Shown here in pieces: positions 53,547-61,607 of a stretch of 64,000 bases of DNA. The first letter of the stretch is position 1. Each line of letters starts with the position of its first letter. The notes below the pieces were generated by a model. That model saw only the letters and a list, made by a program, of their open reading frames with translations, made no database searches and was not told where the DNA came from. Location of the stretch: NCBI RefSeq assembly GCF_016907385.1, contig NZ_JAFBBU010000001.1, forward strand, positions 2,480,001 through 2,544,000, read 5' to 3'. The DNA comes from Subtercola frigoramans (GTDB lineage Bacteria; Actinomycetota; Actinomycetes; Actinomycetales; Microbacteriaceae). The position numbers and the translations under genes were made by a program.

Positions 53547-56500
53547 TGGTGGTTCCTCCTGCGCGGCTCACGGCCACAATGAAAACATCGGTGTTCGCGT
53601 AGCGATTCTCATCGATGCGCGCGTAGTGTTCCGGTGCGACCGAGACGAAGCGCCCGATCCACTCGGAGGCCAGCACTTCACGATACTGCCCGAGTTCGGG
53701 CGCGCCGCTGGGTGAGACCACGGTGAATGTCGTCGACAGCGTCTCGGCATCGATGGCGACGTTCGCGGCACTCCTCACGGCAGCGGCGTCAGCGTCGGAG
53801 AAGAACACCAGGTCGAGCACGATGCGGTCTGACACGTCGAATCCTGCAGCCTTGCGCGTGTCCTGCACCGCTCGGATCACGTCGCGGGAGAGGCCCTCCG
53901 CCTCGAGCTCGGGGGTCGTGGCCGTGTCGAGCAGGGCAAAACCTCCGCCGGGCAACAGTGCGAGGGCGTGCGAGCGCCGCGGGGCATCCGGTGCGGGCTC
54001 GGCGTCGATCCCGGCGGACGTCTCGGGGGCGTCATCGGGGGCCGTCTCGAGCACCAGTTCGTACTCAGCAGGCTCGAGCTCGATGCCGCCCGCGGTGACG
54101 ACGCCGTTCTCTTCGAACCACTCCCCGGTGCGGGCGGCCTTGATCGCCTGTTGCACTCTCTTGCCCAGGCGTGGGCCCGCCGCACGGGCGTTCACTGTGA
54201 GCCGGCTTGTGATGCCGAAATCCGCGGCGCTGGTGGGACCCTGCTCGACGAACGTCACCGTCTTCACGTTGAGTTCTTCGCGCAGGATGTATTCGAAGCG
54301 GGCCAGACCCTCGACGTTCTGGGTCACGACGGTGAGATTCGGCAAAGGCAGCCGCACGCGTTTGCCGCTGGACTTGCGAAGCGAAAGCGCTGTGGAGCTG
54401 ATCGCGCGGATCTGATCCATCGTCTGTACGAGCGCCGGGTCCGCCGGAAAGTCGTTCTCGTTCGGCCAATCCTCGAGGTGCACACTGCGACCACCGGTGA
54501 GGCCTTGCCAGACGGCCTCTCCCACCAGCGGGATCAGCGGCGCGGCGACCCGCGTCACCGTCTCAAGCACCGTGTAGAGCGTATCGAACGCGGCGGTGTC
54601 GGTGCCCGACCAGAACCGGTCACGCGAGCGACGAACATACCAGTTCGTGAGCACGTCGCCGAAGTCCCGCAACTTTGCCGCCGCGAGCGTGGAATCCAGC
54701 GCATCGAGATCGCCGGCGACATCGCGGACGAGCTCGCGCGTCTTCGCCAGCAGGTACCTGTCGAGCACGTCGCTCGACGATGTCGACCACTGTGCGTCGT
54801 ACCCGTCGGGGTGCTCGGCACTGGTCGCGGCGTTGGCATAGAGGGTGAAGAAGTAGTAGGTGTTCCACAGGGGCAGGATGAACTGCCGGACCGCCTCGCG
54901 GATGCCCTCCTCTGTGACGACGAGGTTGCCCCCGCGCAGCACCGGCGACGCCATCAGGAACCACCGCATGGCATCGGAGCCATCGCGGTCGAACACCACG
55001 TTCACGTCGGGATAGTTGCGCAGGCTCTTCGACATCTTCTGGCCGTCGCTGCCGAGCACGATGCCGTGGCTGATCACGTTGGTGAAGGCAGGCCTGTCGA
55101 ACAACGCGGTCGAGAGCACGTGCAGCAGGTAGAACCAGCCGCGCGTCTGCCCGATGTACTCCACGATGAAGTCGGCCGGGCTGTGCTCGTCGAACCACTC
55201 GCGGTTCTCGAAGGGGTAGTGCACCTGCGCAAACGGCATCGAGCCGGAGTCGAACCACACATCGAGCACGTCTTCGATGCGGCGCATCGTCGACCGGCCC
55301 GTGGGGTCGTCGGGATTGGGGCGGGTCAGTTCGTCGATGTACGGGCGGTGCAGGTCGGTCGGCCGCACCCCGAAGTCACGTTCGAGCTCGTCGAGCGAGC
55401 CGTAGACGTCGACGCGGGGGTAGGCAGGGTCGTCGCTCTTCCACACCGGGATCGGCGACCCCCAGTAGCGGTTGCGCGAGATCGACCAGTCGCGGGCGTT
55501 GCCCACCCACTTTCCGAACTGGCCGTCCTTGACGTTCTCGGGCACCCACTCGATCTGCTGGTTGAGCTCTTCCATGCGGCCCCGGAACTCGGTGACCCGC
55601 ACGAACCAGCTCGACACGGCCCGGTAGATGAGGGGGTTGCGGCACCGCCAGCAGTGCGGGTACGAGTGCTCGTAGCTCGCCTGGCGCAACAGCCGGCCCT
55701 CGGCCTTCAACAGCTGGGTGAGCGGGCGGTTGGCCTCGAACACCTGCAGGCCCGCGACTTCGGTGATGTTCGGCAGGAAGCGCGCCCCTTCGTCGACCGA
55801 GATGATCACAGGGATCCCTGCGCGCTCGCAGACCTTCTGGTCCTCTTCGCCGTAGGCAGGGGCCTGGTGCACGATCCCGGTGCCCTCGGTCGTCGAGACA
55901 TAGTCGGCGACGAGGATCTGCCACGCGTTCTGGGTGCCATAGGTCTCGGTGTCGGCGTAGTGGTCCCAGAGGCGGTCGTACGTGACGCCCTCGAGTTCGT
56001 GGCCGGTGATGGTGCGCGAGACGGCGGCCTGGGCATCCGCTGCCGAGCCGTAGCCGAGATCTTTCGCATAGGAACCGACGAGGTCTTCTGCGAGCAGGTA
56101 CTCGGCACCCAGGACCTCGGTGGCACCCGGCGATGGATGCCCGCCAGCTCCTTCACGAACGACCTCCGCATCGGCCGTGCCGCTGGGCCCCGACGGCACC
56201 ACGGCGTACCTGATGTTCGGGCCCACCGCGAGCGCGAGGTTCGTCGGTAGCGTCCACGGAGTCGTCGTCCACGCGAGCGCACGCACGGCGGTCAGCCCGA
56301 GAGCCTCGGCCTTCGTGCCGACCAGCGGGAACGTCACCGTGACGGTCTGGTCCTGGCGCATCTTGTAGACGTCGTCGTCCATGCGCAGCTCATGGTTGCT
56401 CAGCGGAGTCTCGTCATGCCAGCAGTAGGGCAGCACGCGGAAACCCTCGTAGGCGAGCCCCTTGTCGTGCAGCTGTTTGAAAGCCCAGATCACGCTCTCC

Positions 56501-57009
56501 ATGTAGCTGATGTCGAGCGTCTTGTAGTCGTTCTCGAAGTCGACCCAGCGAGCCTGGCGAGTGACGTACTCCTGCCACTCCCCCGCGTACTGCATGACTG
56601 ATGCCCTGGCGGCCGCATTGAACGTACCGATGCCCATCGCTTCGATCTCGCTCTTCTCGGTGATGCCGAGCTGGCGCATCGCTTCGAGTTCGGCCGGCAG
56701 CCCGTGGGTGTCCCAGCCGAAGCGCCGGTCGACGCGTTTGCCGCGCATGGTCTGGAAGCGCGGGAACAAGTCTTTGGCGTACCCGGTCAGCAGGTGGCCG
56801 TAGTGCGGCAGTCCGTTGGCGAACGGCGGCCCATCGTAGAAGACCCACTCTTCGGCTGTCGCGCGCCGGGCGATCGATGCCTCGAAGGTACCGTCTTCCT
56901 TCCAGAAGCCGAGTACCCGCTCTTCGATTGCCGGAAAGCTCGGCGAAGGTGAGATGCCGAAGGCTGCGCCGGGCTCTGGGCTTTCGGGGCTGGATTTCGG
57001 GTAGGTCAT
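53539..57009 (-). CDS. ileS: Isoleucyl-tRNA synthetase
   Basis: This 1156-residue class I synthetase has the HIGH-type motif in [14 protein letters not shown] (about residue 65), the KMSKS loop in [11 protein letters not shown] (about 665), a large editing domain between them and a long C-terminal anticodon-binding part. The length and HYGH variant fit the eukaryote-like (type 2) IleRS, which in other bacteria gives resistance to mupirocin. It charges tRNA-Ile. It is controlled by a T-box in the leader. It overlaps folC by eight bases and starts the ileS-folC-DUF4233-ndk run. No zinc-binding C-terminal Cys set is seen, consistent with type 2. Confidence 0.96.
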   Translation of the reverse strand: MTYPKSSPESPEPGAAFGISPSPSFPAIEERVLGFWKEDGTFEASIARRATAEEWVFYDGPPFANGLPHYGHLLTGYAKDLFPRFQTMRGKRVDRRFGWDTHGLPAELEAMRQLGITEKSEIEAMGIGTFNAAARASVMQYAGEWQEYVTRQARWVDFENDYKTLDISYMESVIWAFKQLHDKGLAYEGFRVLPYCWHDETPLSNHELRMDDDVYKMRQDQTVTVTFPLVGTKAEALGLTAVRALAWTTTPWTLPTNLALAVGPNIRYAVVPSGPSGTADAEVVREGAGGHPSPGATEVLGAEYLLAEDLVGSYAKDLGYGSAADAQAAVSRTITGHELEGVTYDRLWDHYADTETYGTQNAWQILVADYVSTTEGTGIVHQAPAYGEEDQKVCERAGIPVIISVDEGARFLPNITEVAGLQVFEANRPLTQLLKAEGRLLRQASYEHSYPHCWRCRNPLIYRAVSSWFVRVTEFRGRMEELNQQIEWVPENVKDGQFGKWVGNARDWSISRNRYWGSPIPVWKSDDPAYPRVDVYGSLDELERDFGVRPTDLHRPYIDELTRPNPDDPTGRSTMRRIEDVLDVWFDSGSMPFAQVHYPFENREWFDEHSPADFIVEYIGQTRGWFYLLHVLSTALFDRPAFTNVISHGIVLGSDGQKMSKSLRNYPDVNVVFDRDGSDAMRWFLMASPVLRGGNLVVTEEGIREAVRQFILPLWNTYYFFTLYANAATSAEHPDGYDAQWSTSSSDVLDRYLLAKTRELVRDVAGDLDALDSTLAAAKLRDFGDVLTNWYVRRSRDRFWSGTDTAAFDTLYTVLETVTRVAAPLIPLVGEAVWQGLTGGRSVHLEDWPNENDFPADPALVQTMDQIRAISSTALSLRKSSGKRVRLPLPNLTVVTQNVEGLARFEYILREELNVKTVTFVEQGPTSAADFGITSRLTVNARAAGPRLGKRVQQAIKAARTGEWFEENGVVTAGGIELEPAEYELVLETAPDDAPETSAGIDAEPAPDAPRRSHALALLPGGGFALLDTATTPELEAEGLSRDVIRAVQDTRKAAGFDVSDRIVLDLVFFSDADAAAVRSAANVAIDAETLSTTFTVVSPSGAPELGQYREVLASEWIGRFVSVAPEHYARIDENRYANTDVFIVAVSRAGGTTNV

Positions 57010-57260
57010 GGCTCGCGGTTCTCCTGGAGGGCTCTGTGTGCTGCTGCCTGTTCCACGAGGACGCCCTGGTCAACCCTGGCGCGGTACCACCCCGCTTACC
57101 CGGCGACTGCCGGGCCCGGGAGGGGACCAGTTCGTGCCGAGTCGCTCATTCTGCGGCTGTGACGGGCCTGGCCCGGCCGGTTCTACTGAGCGACAGCCTT
57201 GCGGACGCGCTGTTCTTCCGGCGACTCCCCGGCGATACCCGGTTCATAGTCATTTGGCAG
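57010..57260 (-). ncRNA. T-box riboswitch (translational type) of ileS
   Basis: The minus-strand leader carries the conserved T-box GGGTGGTACCGCG (within 57079-57094), which pairs with the free CCA end of uncharged tRNA. A short stem with CCGG arms and a loop containing AUC (57236-57234) can serve as the isoleucine specifier in a very short Stem I, as known for actinobacterial ileS. The ribosome-binding site AGGAGAA before the ATG follows a CCTCC that could hide it. Uncharged tRNA-Ile should therefore allow ileS translation. The 5' end is approximate. Confidence 0.8.
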
Positions 57261-57304
57261 CAATCCTACACCGCCCCGGGTGCTCGCACCCTAGGCTGGT
57301 GCGC

Positions 57305-57934
57305 ATGACTGACCCGTTGAGCGCGCCGGCAACGAAGCCCACCCGCGGCAGGCCACGCTCCTCGTCACGCGAGCTGCTCGAAGACGCCGCATTCGAACTG
57401 TTCCTCGAGAACACCTACGCCAAGACGACCGTCGACCAGATCACCCAGCGAGCGGGCGTGGGCAGGTCGACCTTCTTCAACTACTTCCAGGGCAAGAGCG
57501 ACGTGTTCTGGATCGACGTCGATGCGAGCATCCCGCTGCTGTCGGCGTGCCTGGCCGACCAGGCACCGGATGCTCCGCTGATGCCCTCGCTGAACGCGGC
57601 CCTCGCGGCTGTCGCCTCGCACTTCGGCCCCTCCCGTGTGCCGTGGATCCTCACGCAACACGAACTCGTCGGCACAGTGGGCGAGGTGCAGGCGTCAGCA
57701 CTCGCCCGTTTCACCCAGGTGGCGGGCATCCTCTCGACCTTCGCGGCCGTGCGCCTCGGCGTCGACCCGGAGACGCTCATGCCCCGCACAATCGCGTACT
57801 CGTTCACCGGTGCGCTCGTGGCCGCTGCGCAGGAGTGGGCGTCGGCTGGCAGCCTGCGCGGCTCCCTGGAGCCTTACGTCGCCCGGGCCGTTGCCCCCCT
57901 GGCTCGCGGCTTCGCAACCCCCGCACACCCCTGA
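57305..57934 (+). CDS. TetR family transcriptional regulator
   Basis: This 209-residue regulator has an N-terminal three-helix DNA-binding domain (about residues 22-68). It includes ELLEDAAFELFLENTYAKTTVDQI, then GVGRSTFFNYFQGKSDVF, the typical TetR turn. An all-helical ligand domain without named family follows. The ligand and targets are unknown; it has no efflux or enzyme gene in the same direction. TAGGCT ends seven bases before the ATG with no ribosome-binding site, so it may be leaderless. It is divergent from the ileS leader and converges with ramB. Confidence 0.85.
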   Translation: MTDPLSAPATKPTRGRPRSSSRELLEDAAFELFLENTYAKTTVDQITQRAGVGRSTFFNYFQGKSDVFWIDVDASIPLLSACLADQAPDAPLMPSLNAALAAVASHFGPSRVPWILTQHELVGTVGEVQASALARFTQVAGILSTFAAVRLGVDPETLMPRTIAYSFTGALVAAAQEWASAGSLRGSLEPYVARAVAPLARGFATPAHP

Positions 57935-57967
57935 CGCCCCGGGCTTGCCACGCCGCTCGGGTGGGCG

Positions 57968-59407
57968 TCAGGAGCTCGCGTGCGATTCGAGGAACTCGTA
58001 GACCTCGCGGTCGTCGACCCCGGGGAACTTGCCAGACGGCAGCGGCGAGAGAACGTGCGCATGCAGGCGGGCGCTCGGCCACGCACTCTCCGACCAGCGT
58101 TCGACCAGGTCGTTCGCCGGCCTCTTGCAGCACGACTCGTCGGGGCACTTCGACACGGCTCGTTTCTCGGTGTCGCGCCCGCGGAACCATTTGGCATCGG
58201 CGAAGGAGCTGCCGAAGCTGATCGAGAACTCCCCGGCCGCCGTCGTTCCGGTCTGGGTGGCGCACCAGAAGGTTCCTGACGGCGTGTCGGTGTACTGGTA
58301 GAACTCCGTCGACCGGTTCATTCGCGTGAGTGCCTTTCGGGCCGCCCAGTTGCGGCAGACGAATTGGCCCTCCACCGCACCCGTCACGTCGTGCGGCAGG
58401 GGCAATCCGTCGTTCTCGTAGGCTTTCTGGATCGCCCCGTCATCGGTCAGGCGCAGGAAGTGCACGTTGATGCCGAGGTGCGAGGTCGCAAGGTTGGTCA
58501 TCCGCAGGGCCGCCGCCTCGTGGGTGACGCCGAAGGCATCGCGGAAATCCTCGACAGAGAGGTCGCGGCGAGCCTTCGCGGCCTGCAGGAACTTGACCGA
58601 CGCCGTCTGGGGCATCAACGACGCAGCCGCGAAGTAGTTGATCTCGAGCCTCTGCCGCAGGAACTCCGCGTAGTCACGGGGCGGCTGGTGCCCGAGTACC
58701 CGGTGCGCCATCGCCTGAAGCGCCATCGAACGAAGCCCGTGGCCACCGGGAATGGATGCTGGCGGCAAGTAGATGCGGCCGCTGGCCAGATCGGTCACAG
58801 ACCTGGCCGAGTGCGGCAGATCGTTGACGTGGATCAGGCTGAAGCCCAGGTCTTCGGCCAGCAGACTGACCGTGCGGTGGCTGAGGGCGCCGCCTTCGTG
58901 CCCGACTCTCGCCATCGTCTGTTCGACGAGCTTCTCGAGGTCGGGCAGGTAGTTGTCGCGCTGCTGCATCGAATCGCGCAGTTCGACGTTGGCTCGCCGG
59001 GCCTCTTCGGGTGTCGCAATCGACTCGGTCGCGCGCCTGATGAGCTCGCGGTGCAGGCCCACCAGGGACTCCAGCGTCTCCTGTGGCAGGTTGCGGCTGG
59101 CGGGCACCCGGGGCAGCCCGAGTGAGGCGTAGAGATCGCCGGCTTGCGCCCTGGCCAGTTCGATCTCGAGCCCGGTGCGCGCATCCGGCGCCTCTTCGGA
59201 GAGGAGTTCGGCCAGAGGAACCCCCAGTTCACGCGACAGCGACTGCAGGAGCGAGAACTTCGGCTCACGTCGGCCGTTCTCGATGAGGGAGAGCTGACTG
59301 CCCACGACACCGACCTTCTCGCCGAGCTGGTCGAGAGTGAGGTCTGACAGCTTTCTGAAATGCCGGATGCGCCGACCCAGCGTGATCAGGTCGATTTTCG
59401 TGGGCAT
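57968..59407 (-). CDS. ramB: RamB-type XRE/IrrE regulator of acetate and glyoxylate metabolism
   Basis: This 479-residue protein has an XRE helix-turn-helix (about residues 7-65, LGRRIRHFRKLSDLTLDQLGEKVG and SLIENGRREPKFSLLQSL). A helical region follows, then an ImmA/IrrE-like part (about 155-290, with HRVLGHQPP in place of HExxH) and the C-terminal DUF2083-like domain with a Cys cluster (KCPDESCCKRP). Length and order match RamB of corynebacteria and mycobacteria, which represses acetate-use and glyoxylate genes. The metal motif of IrrE is altered (HRVLGH), so it probably senses rather than cuts. The ATG at 59407 has GGGAGG upstream. Divergent pckG makes a link to gluconeogenesis likely. Confidence 0.88.
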   Translation of the reverse strand: MPTKIDLITLGRRIRHFRKLSDLTLDQLGEKVGVVGSQLSLIENGRREPKFSLLQSLSRELGVPLAELLSEEAPDARTGLEIELARAQAGDLYASLGLPRVPASRNLPQETLESLVGLHRELIRRATESIATPEEARRANVELRDSMQQRDNYLPDLEKLVEQTMARVGHEGGALSHRTVSLLAEDLGFSLIHVNDLPHSARSVTDLASGRIYLPPASIPGGHGLRSMALQAMAHRVLGHQPPRDYAEFLRQRLEINYFAAASLMPQTASVKFLQAAKARRDLSVEDFRDAFGVTHEAAALRMTNLATSHLGINVHFLRLTDDGAIQKAYENDGLPLPHDVTGAVEGQFVCRNWAARKALTRMNRSTEFYQYTDTPSGTFWCATQTGTTAAGEFSISFGSSFADAKWFRGRDTEKRAVSKCPDESCCKRPANDLVERWSESAWPSARLHAHVLSPLPSGKFPGVDDREVYEFLESHASS

Positions 59408-59423
59408 CTTTGCCTCCCGTAAA

Positions 59424-59444
59424 GAATGGATGATCTTTCCATTC
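59424..59444. promoter_or_regulatory. Inverted repeat between ramB and pckG
   Basis: GAATGGA-N7-TCCATTC is a perfect seven-base inverted repeat, 17 bases before the ramB start and 88 before pckG. It is a candidate operator for RamB self-control and perhaps pckG. It does not match the published RamB consensus that I remember, so the role is open. Confidence 0.35.
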
Positions 59445-59532
59445 AATTTAGCAGAATCCATCGTGAATTGGCAGCAAAGTGGAGGAAGCCCCCGAAATTA
59501 TGCGAAGACGAAAATCTAGGAGCCACTAGGCC

Positions 59533-61431
59533 ATGAGCATCCTCAAATCTGACAACCCGACACCGTCGGCGGTCTCCCCCTCCCCTTTCCTGAGTCTCGT
59601 CGAAAACGGCGACCTCGCACCCCAGGCACACGTTCACAGCACCACCGTCGAATCGTGGGTCAGTGACATCGCCGCCCTCACCCAGCCGACCGAGATCGTC
59701 TGGTGCGACGGTTCTGTCGGGCAGTGGGATTCGCTGACGAAGCAGATGATCGCCCAGGGCACACTGATCCGCCTGAACCCGGAATGGCGCCCGAACAGCT
59801 TTCTCGCCCGCAGCGACCCGGCAGACGTCGCCCGTGTCGAAGACCGCACGTTCATCTGCTCAGTTGAGGAGAGCGACGCCGGCCCGACGAACAACTGGCG
59901 TTCGCCCGAGGACATGAAGGCCGAGCTGACGCCGTTGTTCGCCGGCAGCATGCGCGGCCGCACGATGTACGTGGTGCCCTTCTCAATGGGCCCGGTCGGC
60001 GGCCCGCTCTCACAGATCGGCGTGCAGATCACCGACTCCCCCTACGTCGTGATCAGCATGGCGCTGATGACCCGGATCGGCACCCCGGTCTTTGATCTGA
60101 TCACCGAGGACACCGAGTGGGTGCCCGCTCTGCACAGTGTCGGCTACCCGCTAGTCGACGACAACGGCGTCAGCCGGGACGACGTCTCCTGGCCCCACAA
60201 TCCGCTGAAGTACATCTCCCACTTCCCCGAGACCCGCGAGATCTGGTCGTTCGGCTCCGGCTACGGCGGAAACGCACTGCTGGGCAAGAAGTGCTTCGCC
60301 CTGCGCATCGCCTCGGTGATGGCCCGCGATGAGGGTTGGATGGCCGAGCACATGCTGCTCATCAAGGTGACCTCACCCGAGCACCGTGTCTTCCACGTTG
60401 CAGCGGCATTCCCCTCGGCCTGCGGCAAGACGAACCTCGCCATGCTGAAGCCGTCGATTCCCGGCTGGAAGGTCGAGACCATCGGAGACGACATCGTGTG
60501 GATGCGCCCCGGCCCCGATGGAAAGCTGCGGGCGATCAACCCCGAGCGCGGCTTCTTCGGCGTCGCTCCTGGTACCGGCATCGAGACGAACCACACCGCC
60601 GTCGAGACGATGTGGGGCAACACGATCTTCACGAACGTCGCGCTCCGCGACGACGGAGACGTCTGGTGGGAGGGTCTCACGCCGAACCCGCCTGCGCACC
60701 TCATCGACTGGCAGGGGAACGACTGGACTCCCGACTCGACGACGCCGGCCGCTCACCCGAACGCCCGCTTCACCGTCACTGCTGACCAGTGCCCTTCAAT
60801 CGCCGCCGAGTGGGAGGCCCCGGAGGGTGTCGTCATCGACGCCATCGTCTTCGGCGGCCGCCGCCCGAGCACCGTTCCCTTGGTCTCGCAGTCCAAGAAC
60901 TGGGCGCACGGCGTCTTCGTCGGCGCCACCATGGCTTCGGAGACCACCGCTGCAGCCGTCGGCCAGGTCGGGCGACTGCGCCACGACCCGTTCGCGATGC
61001 TGCCGTTCGTCGGCTACAACATGGCCGACTACTTCCAGCACTGGCTCGACATGGGCGAGACGCTCGGCGAGAACGCTCCCCCGATCTTCCAGGTCAACTG
61101 GTTCAGAAAAGACGACGAGGGCTCGTACATCTGGCCCGGCTTCGCCGAGAACTCGCGAGTACTCGAGTGGATCATCCGTCGCCTCGAAGGTGATGTCGCT
61201 GCACGGCAGACCCCCATCGGCGGGCTGCCGCTCGAGCACGAGCTGAACATCGCCGGTCTCGACATCAGCGAGAGCCAGCTGCACACGCTGCTCTGGCTCG
61301 ACAAGGAGGCCTGGATCGCCGAGGCCGACGAAACCGAGCAGTACTTCGGAACCCTGGGCGCCGACCGCATCCCCGACGCTCTGTCCGACGAACTTGCGCG
61401 CCTGCGTGCGGGGCTGGCGAAGCTCGCCTGA
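59533..61431 (+). CDS. pckG: Phosphoenolpyruvate carboxykinase (GTP)
   Basis: This 632-residue GTP-type PEPCK has the kinase P-loop [13 protein letters not shown], metal and oxaloacetate site [31 protein letters not shown] and [12 protein letters not shown]. It converts oxaloacetate and GTP to PEP and CO2, the entry to gluconeogenesis from acids. AGGAG lies ten bases before the ATG. It is divergent from ramB, fitting control by carbon source. A 19-pair hairpin ends the transcript before valS. Confidence 0.97.
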   Translation: MSILKSDNPTPSAVSPSPFLSLVENGDLAPQAHVHSTTVESWVSDIAALTQPTEIVWCDGSVGQWDSLTKQMIAQGTLIRLNPEWRPNSFLARSDPADVARVEDRTFICSVEESDAGPTNNWRSPEDMKAELTPLFAGSMRGRTMYVVPFSMGPVGGPLSQIGVQITDSPYVVISMALMTRIGTPVFDLITEDTEWVPALHSVGYPLVDDNGVSRDDVSWPHNPLKYISHFPETREIWSFGSGYGGNALLGKKCFALRIASVMARDEGWMAEHMLLIKVTSPEHRVFHVAAAFPSACGKTNLAMLKPSIPGWKVETIGDDIVWMRPGPDGKLRAINPERGFFGVAPGTGIETNHTAVETMWGNTIFTNVALRDDGDVWWEGLTPNPPAHLIDWQGNDWTPDSTTPAAHPNARFTVTADQCPSIAAEWEAPEGVVIDAIVFGGRRPSTVPLVSQSKNWAHGVFVGATMASETTAAAVGQVGRLRHDPFAMLPFVGYNMADYFQHWLDMGETLGENAPPIFQVNWFRKDDEGSYIWPGFAENSRVLEWIIRRLEGDVAARQTPIGGLPLEHELNIAGLDISESQLHTLLWLDKEAWIAEADETEQYFGTLGADRIPDALSDELARLRAGLAKLA

Positions 61432-61449
61432 CCGGTTTGCGTCGTAACA

Positions 61450-61489
61450 GCAGAGAACGCCTGGTCGTCAACGACCGGGCGTTCTCTGC
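61450..61489 (+). terminator. Long hairpin terminator after pckG
   Basis: A 19-pair stem (one G-U) starts 18 bases after the pckG stop, with only two to four bases in the loop. There is no T-run after it, as often in Actinobacteria. The same hairpin would form on the other strand. Confidence 0.65.
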
Positions 61490-61537
61490 GTGCGTACCCG
61501 GGCCCGCGGCAGCCGGTTCGGTTCGGATTCCTGAACG

Positions 61538-61543
61538 TATAAT
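61538..61543 (+). promoter_or_regulatory. valS -10 element
   Basis: A perfect TATAAT lies 64 bases before the valS ATG and downstream of the pckG terminator. The -35 region (GGTTCGG) is poor. The predicted leader is about 58 bases with GGAGG six bases before the start; no T-box motif is seen in it. Confidence 0.5.
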
Positions 61544-61607
61544 TGGAACCAGCTCACATTAAGGCACCCCACTGACTCGGTGCCGCCCATAGTGCCTGGA
61601 GGCCACC

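Noticed and set aside
61450..61489. Insertion-sequence end or attachment site after pckG
   Set aside because: A single near-perfect hairpin 18 bases after a stop codon fits a terminator; no transposase or target duplication is seen.
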